Under the pieces are notes generated by a model that had not been told where the DNA came from, did no database searches, and was given only the letters and a program-made list of their open reading frames with translations. From Euprymna scolopes (lineage: Eukaryota; Mollusca; Cephalopoda; Sepiida; Sepiolidae): 24,729 nucleotides of DNA. Below are positions 1 through 10,011 of this stretch, piece after piece; within the stretch, counting starts at the first letter, position 1, and each line of letters opens with the position of its first letter. The stretch lies in NCBI GenBank assembly GCA_024364805.1, contig CM044505.1, positions 75,568,448 through 75,593,176 on the forward strand, given 5' to 3'. The position numbers and the translations under genes are program-made.

Positions 1-1690
1 TGCTATAAGAGATTAATGATTAGTTGCTATAAGAGATTAAGGATCAGTTGCTATAAGAGATTAATGATTAGTTGCAATAAGATATTAATGATTAGTTGCT
101 ATAAGAGATTAATGATCAGTTGCTGTGAGATTAATGATTAGTTGCTATAAGAGATTAATGATTAGTGGCTGTAAGAGATTAATGATTTGTGGCTATAAGA
201 GATTTAATGATCAGTTGCTATAAGAGATCAATGATCAGTGGCTATAAGAGATTAATGATCAGTTGCTATAAGAGATTTAGTATCAGTTGCTTTAAGAGAT
301 TAATGATCAGTTGCTATAAGAGAATTATGATCAGTGGTTATAAGGGATAAATGATCAAGGGCTATCAGAGATTAATGATCAATGGCTGTAAGGGATTAAT
401 GATCAGTGGCTATTAGAGATTAATGATCCGTTGCTATAAGAGATTATTGATCAGTTGCTATAAGAGAATTATGATTAGTTGCTACAAGAGATTAATGATA
501 AGTTGCTATAAGAGATTAATGATTAGTGGCTATAAGAGATTAATGATCAGTTGCTATAAGAGATTAATGATAAGTTGCTATAAGAGATTAATGATTAGTG
601 GCTATAAGAGATTTAATGATCAGTTGCTATAAGAGATTCATAATCAGTAGCTGTAAGAGATTAATGATCAGTTGCTATAAGAGATTAATGATCAGTTGCT
701 ATAAGAGATTAATGATCAGTTGCTATAAGAGATTCATAATCAGTGGTTATAAGAGATTAATGATCAGTTGCTATAAGAGATTAATGATCAGTTGCTATAA
801 GAGATTAATGATCAGTTGCTATAAGAGATTAATGATCAGTTGCTATAAGATATTCATAATCAGTGGCTATAAGAGATTAATGATCAGTGGCTGTAAGAGA
901 TTTATGAACAGTGGCTATAAGAGAGTAATGATCAGTGGCTGTAAGAGATTAATGATCAGTGGCTATAAGAGATTCATAATCAGTGGCTATAAGAGATTAA
1001 TAATCAGTGGCTATAAGAGATTAATGATCAGTTGCTATAAGAGATTCATAATCAGTGGCTGTAAGAGATTAATGATCAGTTGCTATAAGAGATTCATAAT
1101 CAGTGGCTATAAAAGATTAATAATCAGTGGCTGTAAGAGATTAATGATCAGTTGCTATAAGAGATTAATGATCAGTTGCTATAAGAGATTAATGATACGT
1201 TGCTATAAGAGATTCATAATCAGTGGCTATAAGAGATTAATGATCAGTGGCTGTAAGAGAATTATGATTAGTTGCTATAAGAGATTAATAATCAGTTGCT
1301 ATAAGAGATTAATGATCAGTTGCTATAAGAGATTAATGATCAGTGGCTGTAAGGGATTAATGATCAGTTGCTATAAGAGATTAATGATCAGTTGCTATAA
1401 GAGATTAATTATCAGTTGCTATAAGAGATTAATTATCAGTTGCTGTAAGGTATTAATGATTAGTGGGTATAAGAGTTTAATGATCAGTTGTTGTAAGAGA
1501 TTAATGATTAGTTGCTATAAGAGATTAATGATCAGTTGCTATACGAGATTATTGATCAGTGGCTGTAAGAGATTAATGATCAGTTGCTATAAGAGATTAA
1601 TGATCAGTTGCTATAAGGGATAAATGATCAGTGGCTGTGAGATTAATGATTAGTTGCTATAAGAGATTAATGATTAGTGACTGTAAGAGA
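1..1690. repeat. 24-bp minisatellite array, about 70 copies
   Basis: The unit is close to TTGCTATAAGAG followed by ATTAATGATCAG and recurs head to tail from the left edge, so the array continues outside the window. Common variants swap TTGCTATAAG for TGGCTGTAAG or TGGCTATAAG, and TTAATGATC for TTCATAATC. A few units are one base longer or several bases shorter, which shifts the phase. Because 24 is divisible by 3 and the unit has no stop in one frame, the array gives a 341-codon open frame (598-1623) of 8-residue repeats such as LMISCYKR and FIISGYKR. I read this as a by-product of the repeat, not a gene. Confidence 0.95.
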
Positions 1691-2110
1691 GCAAGTAAAC
1701 TAAGAGTAATAAATATAAATTAAGTAAGTTGCTCTAGGGGAGAAAATTAGCCCAGTAGTTATAAGAGAATAGTTGCTATAAGAAAAAAGATAGCTCAGTG
1801 GCTATAAGAGCTATAAATTAACTTAGTGTAAATAAGAGAGCAGTAACTTGGAGAGTTTAGTCTAGTTCAGTGGCTATAAAGGGTAGTGGCTATAAAGGGT
1901 AGTGGCTATAAAGGGTAGTGGCTTTAAGGGTAACTCAGTGAGTATCAGAAAGTACACAATAGCTATAAGAGAAATAACTCTGTGTCTATAAGATTGTAAA
2001 TTAGTGATAAAAAAGAGTGATTATGAGAGAGTAGTAGTAGTTGTAAGAAAGAAGATGTTTAGCTTGATTAGTGGCTATAAGAAAGCTAATTAATTTAGTA
2101 GTCAAGTCAA
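1691..2110. repeat. decayed edge of the minisatellite with a 16-bp sub-array
   Basis: Scattered GCTATAAGAG-like words continue at irregular spacing, showing the diverged margin of the 24-bp array. Within it, about 1868-1932 holds four near-identical 16-bp units of the form GTGGCTATAAAGGGTA, a younger local expansion from the same core. Similar words reappear at about 3406-3425, on the far side of the inverted-repeat element. Confidence 0.8.
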
Positions 2111-2162
2111 AATGTAGCTGTGCCTCAAACAAATTGTTAATAAAGGGTTTTAACTTGCATAT

Positions 2163-2252
2163 TGGGCATGAATAACCTCTCTTTCAGATAAAAATAAGTT
2201 TACCACAACTAAACTTGCTGAAAATGGGATCCACGGTCGCCATCTTTTAAAT
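2163..2252. repeat. left terminal inverted repeat of the 1.2-kb element
   Basis: This pairs with 3266-3347 at roughly 85% identity, with one small length difference after CAGATAAAAA. The stop codon of the internal minus-strand frame (2209-2211) lies inside it. Confidence 0.8.
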
Positions 2253-3039
2253 CCAACTGAACAATATTAAAATTTCGAAACATAAAATTTTCTCCAACCA
2301 TTGAAGCTATAATTGCTTCTCCTATAGAGTTTGCCCTGTCCACATTCACCTTTTTGTCTCTAGTTACTCCACTTGAAAAACTGTGAATCAACGGATCTTC
2401 TGTGGAAGCTCCTTGTGTTTCTCCAGATATATGTCCTTTTGCAACTTTTAAAAATGCCTGCTTTCTCTTTGAGTTGTCTGGACTACCAAGGTTTTGTTTC
2501 TTAGAAATATCAGCAGAAGATAATGCCTTAGGAATGTTTTTAATGGAATCAAAGTTTGCAAAACATGTTATGTGATAATGTGCTTCTTGTGAAACATGGT
2601 CAGCTACATAACATATTCTACCTTTCACAGTGGTGCCCAACCATATTTTTTTCCAGACTTTCTCACCAACTTTTAACACTCTGTCCTTAATAGTTTCTAC
2701 ATGGGAAACATCAACACCTCTTTTCTTTCTATCAGATTTTGCTCCAGAACCACAAAAAAGACAACGTTCCTTAAAGTTAAACATACACAAAGAATGGATT
2801 GCACAGGCTGGTATTTCATCATGGGTCGACCTGTTTTTATGGTCAATTTCTATGTATTTGGGGTTGATCCAATGCTGTTTGCATTTCTCCTGAAGACGTT
2901 GACCAATCTGAATTATGATCTTCTCTCCACGTTGTTCAGAAACTCTGTTAATGGAATCGATTCCCTTCTGGCTGACAATGAATATTTCTTCATTACTGGA
3001 CAGTTCATTGTTGCGAATAGCACACTTGTCAGCATCCAT
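2209..3039 (-). CDS. 276-codon hypothetical protein inside the TIR element, Cys/His motifs
   Basis: This is the longest non-repetitive open frame in the window. It begins at an ATG at 3037-3039 and ends inside the left TIR. Near residues 92-98 it has a CLFCGSG motif (CxxC), and near residues 152-157 a YHITCF motif (HxxC). Together these could form one zinc-binding site. The N-terminal part (SQKGIDSINRV, EKCKQHWINP) reminds me of uncharacterised repetitive proteins predicted in mollusc genomes with the same Cys/His layout, but this is recollection. The C-terminal part (SIGEAIIASMVGENF) has no domain I know. There is no DDE, RNase H-like or helicase motif, so it is not a visible transposase. 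It may be a captured or internally shortened element gene. It is probably not an ordinary host gene, since its 3' end depends on TIR sequence. Confidence 0.5.
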   Translation of the reverse strand: MDADKCAIRNNELSSNEEIFIVSQKGIDSINRVSEQRGEKIIIQIGQRLQEKCKQHWINPKYIEIDHKNRSTHDEIPACAIHSLCMFNFKERCLFCGSGAKSDRKKRGVDVSHVETIKDRVLKVGEKVWKKIWLGTTVKGRICYVADHVSQEAHYHITCFANFDSIKNIPKALSSADISKKQNLGSPDNSKRKQAFLKVAKGHISGETQGASTEDPLIHSFSSGVTRDKKVNVDRANSIGEAIIASMVGENFMFRNFNIVQLDLKDGDRGSHFQQV

Positions 3040-3265
3040 AATTATCGATACTTCACTTTGACCAACCTGAAGTTAGAATATCACATAATATTAAGATCCT
3101 GCAGTAATACATCAAAACAGACAAAAATGAAGACATAAGAATTATTATATTTAATTTTACGAAAACTTGATTTTATCCAATTTCACATTTGCTACATCTG
3201 TTATTTTTGATGATGGATTTACAGTAATTGAGTTAAGAGAGGAGAAGCTAGAATCGGCAGCAATC

Positions 3266-3347
3266 TTTAAAGATGGCAGCCGTTGACCCCTTTCGGCAAG
3301 GTTAGTTGTGGTATACTTTTTATCTGAAACAGAGGTTATTCATGTCC
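3266..3347. repeat. right terminal inverted repeat of the 1.2-kb element
   Basis: Reverse complement of the left end. Its inner edge has AATCTTTAAAGAT, itself nearly palindromic. The 225 bases between it and the start of the reading frame hold no recognisable promoter. Confidence 0.8.
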
Positions 3348-4406
3348 ATATATTAGCATTTTGTTTGAGGTTCAGTCAAAAACATCAACTAGATTGACTG
3401 GACTAATAGCTATAAGAGAGTAACCTAGACCAACGGCTATTGACCTATAGCATTTCTGTGGCTAGACAACGTTTTGGAGATAAAGACTAGAATAATGTTA
3501 GATACAAAAGGTTATTTTAGTATGTTTGATATTAGGCAACGTCAAATAACCCTCATCATATGGTGCATTATGGGTATACCACCAAATAAGTTAAGCAACG
3601 CCAAAAATGGCCACTATTTTTTTGGTGGCTTGAGATTAGCAGGTCATGTAATCTTTTGAAGTGGCATAACTCAATATTTTGCAGGATGAATAATTTAAAT
3701 TAAAAGTGAGTTGCATGAACAGTGGCCTTGGGCACCCAAAATAGGGCACTTCCTATTGTAGAAATAAACAAAATAGTGATTTTCACATTTCAGCAGTGTT
3801 AATATTTGTAGGCTCACCAGATTACGGAGCCAATAGTTGGTTTTTATTTTTAGAACATGGTGTATTTTTTCCGCTAAAGAAAATGCTGCCCCCCAAATGC
3901 ATGTGTATAGTGTACATGGAACATCAAGCAAAAACAACAACGAGTCATGCCTGCTTGTTCCTGGTTTTTCCTCATCATAATAATGTTTTCTTCTAAAATG
4001 TTCATTTCATGTCTTTCAAGCATGCAACCAAGGAGTTGACCTCGGGAATTATCACCAGACCTCTAAAGACAATTTCCAAGCAAATTTTAATAAAGAAAGA
4101 TGTCAAAATTAAGGTCTAAAATGAGAATCTATTGCGAATTATGGAATGAATTGAAAATAATTAAGTTTAAGAAAAAGAAAAAGGGTCAGGCACTACGTCA
4201 ACCTTGCACCATGCCTGGGGAAATAAGGGCGTTGATGATATGGTTAAATTTCTACAATGACCAGCATTGCAGGGTAACACAAGATCTTGTTCGTGATGAG
4301 AAAATTATAATTAAAAACATTTTCTGTCTATCTCAGTTTTGGATAAGTATCATGTCAGCATCACAAACTTAAATTTACTACAAAGAAAAATCATATAGAT
4401 GTGCTC
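3348..4406. other. no recognised gene
   Basis: The first 80 bases still carry GCTATAAGAG-like remnants of the satellite (about 3406-3425). The rest has only short open frames on both strands, none with a recognisable motif or good splice context. I see nothing further that I can support. Confidence 0.6.

Positions 4407-4433
<27 letters not shown>
4407..4433. repeat. (AT)n microsatellite
   Basis: About 13 perfect AT units. It directly abuts the 3' end of the minus-strand LINE fragment, where LINEs often end in or target simple repeats. Confidence 0.95.
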
Positions 4434-4438
<5 letters not shown>

Positions 4439-4439
4439 A

Positions 4440-6345
4440 CTCTTGAGGGAGTACAAAAAATTTTTTCCCACCTTCACCCCAAAACAAGTCATACTTGGAC
4501 GTAAGGGGCTACTAATTGTCTAAGAAAGATCAACAAGATGTTGATTTACGTTGCATTTGAACTTCTGCATCTCAGTACAGTTTGGGAAGCAGGTAACAGG
4601 AAGGGAATTCCAAAGTCTAGCTGTTCTAGGGAAGAAGCTATTTGAGTAGAAACTTTCTGACATTTAAGGACTTCAACAGGTAAGAGGTATGATTTTATTG
4701 CCAAGTAGGTTTATTGTAAATTGAGGGGGCACAAGTGCAATGAGTTCATCAGAGCGCATTCCATTAGAATACTTGTAAAACAGGCACAGGGATGCAACAT
4801 GCCTAGTTGACAGTGGAACCTATTAGATTGAAGACCCATTTTTGGACTATCCAAGAAGGAGAGCCTAGTGGTAGATGTGGCAACAATATTCCTTTATACA
4901 CAGACGAATGGTGGCCTTATAGAGGTACAAGATGCTCTCAGATGTGAGCAGTTTTTTAGCATAATAGAGGGAGTCCGCCTTCCTTGCAGTGGCCTTCGTA
5001 ACGTCCTCAATGTATTTATTCTAGTTCATATCTCCTGTGAATTTTAAACCTAGGAGTTTGAAGGAAGAATTCTCAGGTAGGGAGTTATTTGTCATGGTTA
5101 TTGGTGGTTGGAGAGTCTTCTCGTAATTGTTAAAGGTGAGCAGCTTAGTTTTACTCGCATTAAATGTCCCTGTTAATTTACGATCCCATTCAAAATTAGT
5201 ATGAAGGTCATTTTCTAAGGATTCAGCCATTGTCTTGGATTTGTGTACATCCATTCTTCCCTCATGCATATTATAGAGTGCTGTATTATCAGCAAATATA
5301 CCCATCTCGGACAATATTATCAGGGAGGTCATTGATGAATATCAGGAATAATAGTGGTCCAAGGATCAACTCCTGAGGCAATTCTTCATTAATATTATGC
5401 TGCTTGGATGAACGCCTATCAATGACAACCTAGATGGTCCTATTGTCTTAGAAGGATCTAATTATATTTAGTATTCGTCCAGTTATACCATATGATTTGA
5501 TTTTCATTAGCAGCACTTCATGCCAGACTTTGTCAAAAATCTTGGATATATCGAGGGCTACAGCCCAGGTTTCACCCATCTTATCCAGTGCATGGTATAT
5601 GCGTTCAGAGATGATTTAAAATATCTGCAGTAGAACAACATTTCCTAAATCCATGCTGTTTGTCAGAAAGAAGATTAGCTTTTTGCAAGGCGGTGGACGT
5701 GCTTGATTGAGTAGCGTCTCAAAGATTTTAGCGAAGAGGGGGAGGAGACTTATAGGGCAATAATTGAGTGAGTCGGTTCTTTCGCCAGAATTCTTGTATA
5801 CTGGTAGTACAAAGTCATCTTTCAGTTATTAGGGAAGCAGGATTCAGCAAGGCATTTGTCGTAGAGTTTGGAAAGTATCAGGGCTAGCTCAACTGAGCAT
5901 TTCTTAATTAGTGTAGCAGAGATGAGATCAGGCCCACACGCCTTGGAGGTGTCAAAGCTTTTCATGACATCGTGGACATGAGAAGGGATCATTTTTAGAT
6001 CATCACTTGTGACTTCCGTCTGCATAGGGAAATTTGGGAGAGAGTTGTTTGTTGGCTCTAGGGTCAAGTTGGAGGCAAATCGCCGAGCAAGCAGTTCTGC
6101 CTTTTTGGTTGCCATGCATGCAACCTTCTGGTTGTTGGACAGTGGGTGAATTACTTACTGTCCTTTATTCACTACACTATTATGAATTTTCCAAAAATCA
6201 CGAGTTCCTATCTTCTGCAATTCTATATGTCCCCTGGTTATTTCAGTATGTCTTATTTTGACTGTGGTTATTACTCTCTGACAATGATTTCTAGCATCTA
6301 TAAATTTTTGCCTATTTGTATTTATGTGGTCTCATTGAAGTTATG
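4440..6345 (-). mobile_element. LINE fragment 1 (CR1/Jockey-type), 3' half with reverse transcriptase
   Basis: Read on the minus strand, this gives in order: a pre-RT linker (about 6345-6150, with NRQKFIDARNHCQRV and GTRDFWKIHNSVVNKG); the start of the RT (6115-5822, with KSFDTSKACGPDLI and LYDKCLAESCFPN); a broken RT middle; the palm region near 5300, where the catalytic FADD box reads FADN; a thumb segment (FNASKTKLLTFNNY, SSFKLLGLKFTGDMN, about 5160-5021); and a decayed C-terminal tail to about 4440, including a 'PRTARLWNSLP'-like block near 4600. Several frameshifts and stops split the frame, and the ORF1 and endonuclease parts are missing, so it is a 5'-truncated, inactive copy. The clade is judged from motif wording only. 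Confidence 0.9.
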
Positions 6346-7491
6346 AAGGAGATACTTATTTTTTATAATTAAAAGTAAAATATGAGAATAGCTTGTCCCT
6401 TCCCCGTTTATTCTTTAATTTTATAATATAATCCTTTGGTACAGCTCTTGTTGAGTGAAGGCAAAACTGATCGGTTGATTACTTTTAATCATGAATATCA
6501 AAAACAAAGAAAATCTTCCCTTCATAATTACGATAATATATACTATCAGGACCCATTAAGTGGTTTTGCTCGGGGAAGCATGACAGATACAGAACAGAAT
6601 TGGTAAAGGACTTCCCTCGAAAACAAATTAACATACAGTTGTTGTTAATGGCCACTGCCGTCCCTGGAACATAGTACACACTGGCGGTCGTGGCCCAAAT
6701 GAAATAATCTGGTTTGCACTGTCGGACATTGTTTTCCAGTGGCAGTTAGTGAAAGCCACTGTCTGTGAATATATGCCCTGTTGGTTACTGGCAATTTGTG
6801 TTGGTTTGGGGCAATAATCTGCAGGTACTGTCTGATTCTAAAGAAAGCATTTAATAACTCTTTAGATTGAGCGAAAACAGAAGTTACAATCCCAACCCAA
6901 TACTGTGTTAATATTTTGAGTGTTCCGTCCAAGCAAGGAAAGAGCAATATGTGTTTGATTGCAGTTTATGTTCGTTTCGTATGCACAAGAAAAAATTTAG
7001 CAGTACATGGTGAAATGACAATAACTCTCAAACCTTTTGTTAGAACTCACTGTAGTAAAATTTTAAGCGTTCCAGTATTTGATTTTAATAATATTGAGCG
7101 ACCTCAAAGAGGCTATTTTTTTTCACAGAATTGCATCATGTGTGGAAATATGTATAGTTTATTTTTACTGATGCATGTATGATAACATGTTGAAATGTTC
7201 CAAATAAGTTTCCATTATTTATTTAACATTTTGACAATTTCAAGGTTTCCAGTAGTTAAATTTCGAGACGGCCAAAAATTTAGAAATTTTATTATTCGAC
7301 AAAGAATACTAAACTAAAATTTTAATTTTTAATTTAGTGTTCCTTGTCGGATTATAACATTTCTGTTATTTCTTTATATGCACATTTTTAAATTTTATCT
7401 TCTTTTTTATGCACACATTATTGACTACATATATGCATACATGTTTCAATTGCAATCTTTTTCGAAATCCAACACCTCAAAACACGATTTC

Positions 7492-7494
<3 letters not shown>
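6346..7494. other. no recognised gene; one unexplained 100-codon minus frame
   Basis: A minus-strand frame at 6645-6947 includes PNQHKLPVTNRAYIHRQW and ends in CVLCSRDGSGH. I cannot place it. It could be coding debris from a transposon or chance. The rest is AT-rich with only short open frames. Confidence 0.4.

Positions 7495-7568
<74 letters not shown>
7495..7568. repeat. (TA)n microsatellite
   Basis: 37 uninterrupted TA units. It produces a meaningless YIYIYI reading frame. Confidence 0.97.
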
Positions 7569-7569
<1 letters not shown>

Positions 7570-8483
7570 TGTGTAAGCAAAATCAAGACATTCAAAAAAA
7601 GGTGTTGAGATGGCAACAAAAAGTGTATTTCATTTTACGTTACAATTGTTTCCATGTCAGGTCGACAATTTCAAACATTATATCATTTGAAAATTTTCAA
7701 AAACCATCATTTCTTCAGACTTTATGAAAAAAACACTCTTGACAATAGAACATTGTTTGAAGCGAAAGAAAAAGAAAAAGCATGTGAGAAACATTTACCC
7801 TTTGGGGTAACCTCCACGTAAAGCCCATTTAAATATTAATATATCACCTAATTTTCGTATTCTTATTTAAGAACAAAGTCATCAAGAGTCTTCAGAAAAA
7901 AACCATTAGCCATTTAAAAAAATTTTTATATATCCCATTCGTTCCTAAATTAGATTTCACTATTTATTTATTTCACATAATTAATTTTTTTATAAAATTT
8001 TTTTAAATTTTTATTTCTATATTTATAATATGCCCATAACAACGTTACGGTTATTTTTGGTTCGTATTAGTGGCAAGTAATGTTTACAAATTTTCGTTAT
8101 TTTGGTACTTAGATAAAGACCATTTTAGGTTTAATGTTTAATTGAATATGAGAATAAAGAAAAGACTGCATTACATATATAAATCCTTGTACATCATTTC
8201 GAGTAAAGGATTCTAATCTATTTATCATTATTTAATGTTGTAAAATTCATTATCATTCTAATTAAATATGTTTTCATATCATATCATATCATTTCATATC
8301 TGTTTGATTAAATTAATTATTAAATCATAGACGCTTTCTAGTAATCACTAGACCGAAAACATCAAACAGCCTTTAGCTATTTATGGGAAATAAAATTGAC
8401 TCTTTTCCAACAGAATTAACTATTAGCAATTAACAACATAACTGGATTATCTCCTTTCGTAATTGTTTTTTAGTAACGATATG
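7569..8483. other. AT-rich DNA, no recognised gene
   Basis: There is no open frame above about 60 codons with any motif. A short ATATC pentamer run lies at about 8275-8300. I see nothing else that I can support. Confidence 0.6.
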
Positions 8484-8589
<106 letters not shown>

Positions 8590-8617
8590 TACTCTTGCAT
8601 AACTAACCCGAATTTTC

Positions 8618-8660
8618 ATGATTTCCCGTCAAGCCCGGATCGGGCGAGACCGGCAATCAT
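8618..8660. repeat. GC-rich stem-loop in AT-rich surroundings
   Basis: The outer arms ATGATTTCCCGTC and GACCGGCAATCAT pair at 11 of 13 positions. An inner arm pair GCCCG/CGGGC closes on a GAT loop, with AA facing GA as the only internal loop. The block is much richer in GC than its flanks and follows directly on the compound microsatellite. It may be a terminal or internal hairpin of a dispersed repeat (Helitron or SINE). It does not look like a tRNA, as it lacks A and B box spacing. Confidence 0.7.
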
Positions 8661-9165
8661 CGGTGACAGCCAAGCGGCGTAGCAGACTAAGGACAAAAGC
8701 AAAACAAACCGAAAAAAAAATACAAATGCAAATTATCAAAAATTAGCAAAAAAAAAAAAACTACGTTGAAAAAAGCAAACATGTTTATTTAATTTATTTT
8801 AGCAAAATATTTATCAACAGCAAATTATTTAAAAAATGTTATCTTCAAGAAAAAGTTATTTACCTGTATAAATGTTAGGTGTAAGTACATTTTTTTTGTT
8901 TTTCTTTAACCGTATTTTTTTCCTTGTTTTTTTTATTTCATTTTCAAGACTTTGTTCAGTCAGGTTGTGTTTTTTTGCTTTTTTTTAGGGTTGTGTGTGG
9001 GGGAGTTTGCACAGAAATAGAAAAACGTATTTTTTTTTTCAAGAGTGATTTTTTAAATCTATTTTTAAAAAAATTTAACGGTTGAGGATATTTCCTTAGG
9101 AATCTTTTACTTCGGTCGACTGTTGATCGGCCATCGATAGCATAATAGTGATGGGGTAGAGGAAA
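8661..9165. other. poly(A)/poly(T)-rich DNA, no recognised gene
   Basis: Many A and T homopolymer runs of 6 to 13 bases and no coding motif. The minus-strand open frame spanning 8956-9258 is low in complexity in this half. Confidence 0.5.
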
Positions 9166-9169
9166 TGGA

Positions 9170-9300
9170 AGGAAGCCCCCCCCCCCAACCGGATAGCTTT
9201 CGGAAATGTGATTTATGATGGAGACAAAAGGATCGTTTCCAAATTTTTGTTTCCACATAAATTCAAGTAAACATTTACCCAGAATGACCTTGGAAGGACA
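9170..9300 (-). pseudogene. possible C-terminal tail of an ISXO2/Merlin-like transposase
   Basis: Minus-strand translation reads KCLLEFMWKQKFG then NDPFVSIINHISESYPV. This resembles the usual tail of IS1595/ISXO2-type and Merlin transposases, where an 'EFxWxxxxG' block is followed by 'DPF...I...YPV'. Only about 30 residues match. The catalytic DDE region upstream is not visible, and a poly(C) run follows at once on the coding strand. The match is from memory and could be chance. Confidence 0.25.
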
Positions 9301-9780
9301 TCTAACAGCAGCGTATTTATGTAGAGGAATACATATTCTTTCTGGTGGAGATGTAAGCGATTAAGTATATACACAAACACTGGAAGGAATGTAATATTTG
9401 ATATGAAAGAAAAAACACACATGCCCTTCAGTAATCTTATCATTAGCCCCAAGTCCGATAGAAAGCAAAACAAACGAAAACAAAAACTATTTATAGTAAA
9501 AGGGATGTTTAAAAGTCAATTTTACCAAAAATATCACGGTCAGTCCCGTCGACACTCACATATGCGATGTATAAACACATTCCTTCTCGAAATGGAGGTG
9601 GTAATGCTTGTGATGATGGCCTGCCGTTACTTTAACAACCAAGACGAATTCTAAATAAATCAAAAGCACCGTGTATTTTAATATCTTAATACTAACCCTA
9701 AGTTCGGATGGCAATAACAAAGAATGATAAACAAATACGATGCGCACAATGGGCATAACAGGATGGTTAAACGTCAGTTA
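9301..9780. other. no recognised gene
   Basis: Short overlapping open frames on both strands, with no motif or splice signal that I trust. Confidence 0.5.
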
Positions 9781-10011
9781 ATAGTTTAAGGAGAGTCACA
9801 ACGAGAGACCCAATGGGAGACTCAGAGAGATAATGAGATCGATAGTCGACGACTACCCAGCAAATACCTTCTCCAGGGACGGTCTACCCATGACTATACT
9901 AATGGACTTTATGTAAATATTGTATATACTTTCTTGCTCTCAATATGTCTGTTCTATTTTACTTCTGTGTTGTAGTTATTTATTTCCATGTGTTCAGTCG
10001 AGTTTCAACAA
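9781..10011 (+). repeat. possible 3' part of an LTR (Mag-clade Ty3/Gypsy fossil)
   Basis: This block lies just before a primer-binding-site-like TGGCGACAAGGTACGAAC and has the T-rich look of an LTR tail (TGTAAATATTGTATATAC, then ATTTCCATGTGTTCAGTC). Its left edge cannot be fixed and no second copy is seen in the window. Confidence 0.4.

Larger units (their letters stand above)
2163..3347 (-). mobile_element. 1.2-kb element with long terminal inverted repeats and an internal reading frame
   Basis: The two ends are inverted copies of each other for about 85 bp. The outer ends read TGGGCATGAATAACCTCT on the left and, reverse-complemented, TGGACATGAATAACCTCT on the right. The match continues inwards through CAGATAAAAA, TACCACAACTAA and GCCATCTTT. 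A 3-bp TAT flank on both sides is a possible target-site duplication, but the context is AT-rich, so it is weak. The element sits between stretches carrying the same GCTATAAGAG words, so it probably inserted into the decaying satellite. Long TIRs and small size suggest a non-autonomous DNA transposon. I cannot name the superfamily. Orientation is given by the internal frame. Confidence 0.8.

Noticed and set aside
598-1623. 341-codon open frame in the satellite as a repetitive protein gene
   Set aside because: It exists only because the repeat unit is 24 bp and stop-free. There is no conserved start, phase-shifting indels occur at both ends, and there is no promoter or splice context.
1-1690. 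CRISPR array
   Set aside because: The repeats are contiguous and diverged, with no unique spacers, and the DNA is from an animal.
2630-3138. Plus-strand open frames opposite the TIR-element frame
   Set aside because: They are shadows of the longer minus-strand frame, with no motif of their own.
2151-3355. A clean 5-bp target duplication (ATATT) around the TIR element
   Set aside because: On recounting, the right flank reads ATATATTA, so only a 3-bp TAT match survives at the best-aligned ends. It is too weak to assign a superfamily.
6916-7182. Decayed C2H2 zinc-finger gene
   Set aside because: A few words (HCSK, VHGEMTITLKPF) recall zinc-finger linkers, but the Cys/His spacing does not fit in any frame.
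7378-7608. YIYIYI-rich open frame
   Set aside because: Translation of the (TA)n tract.
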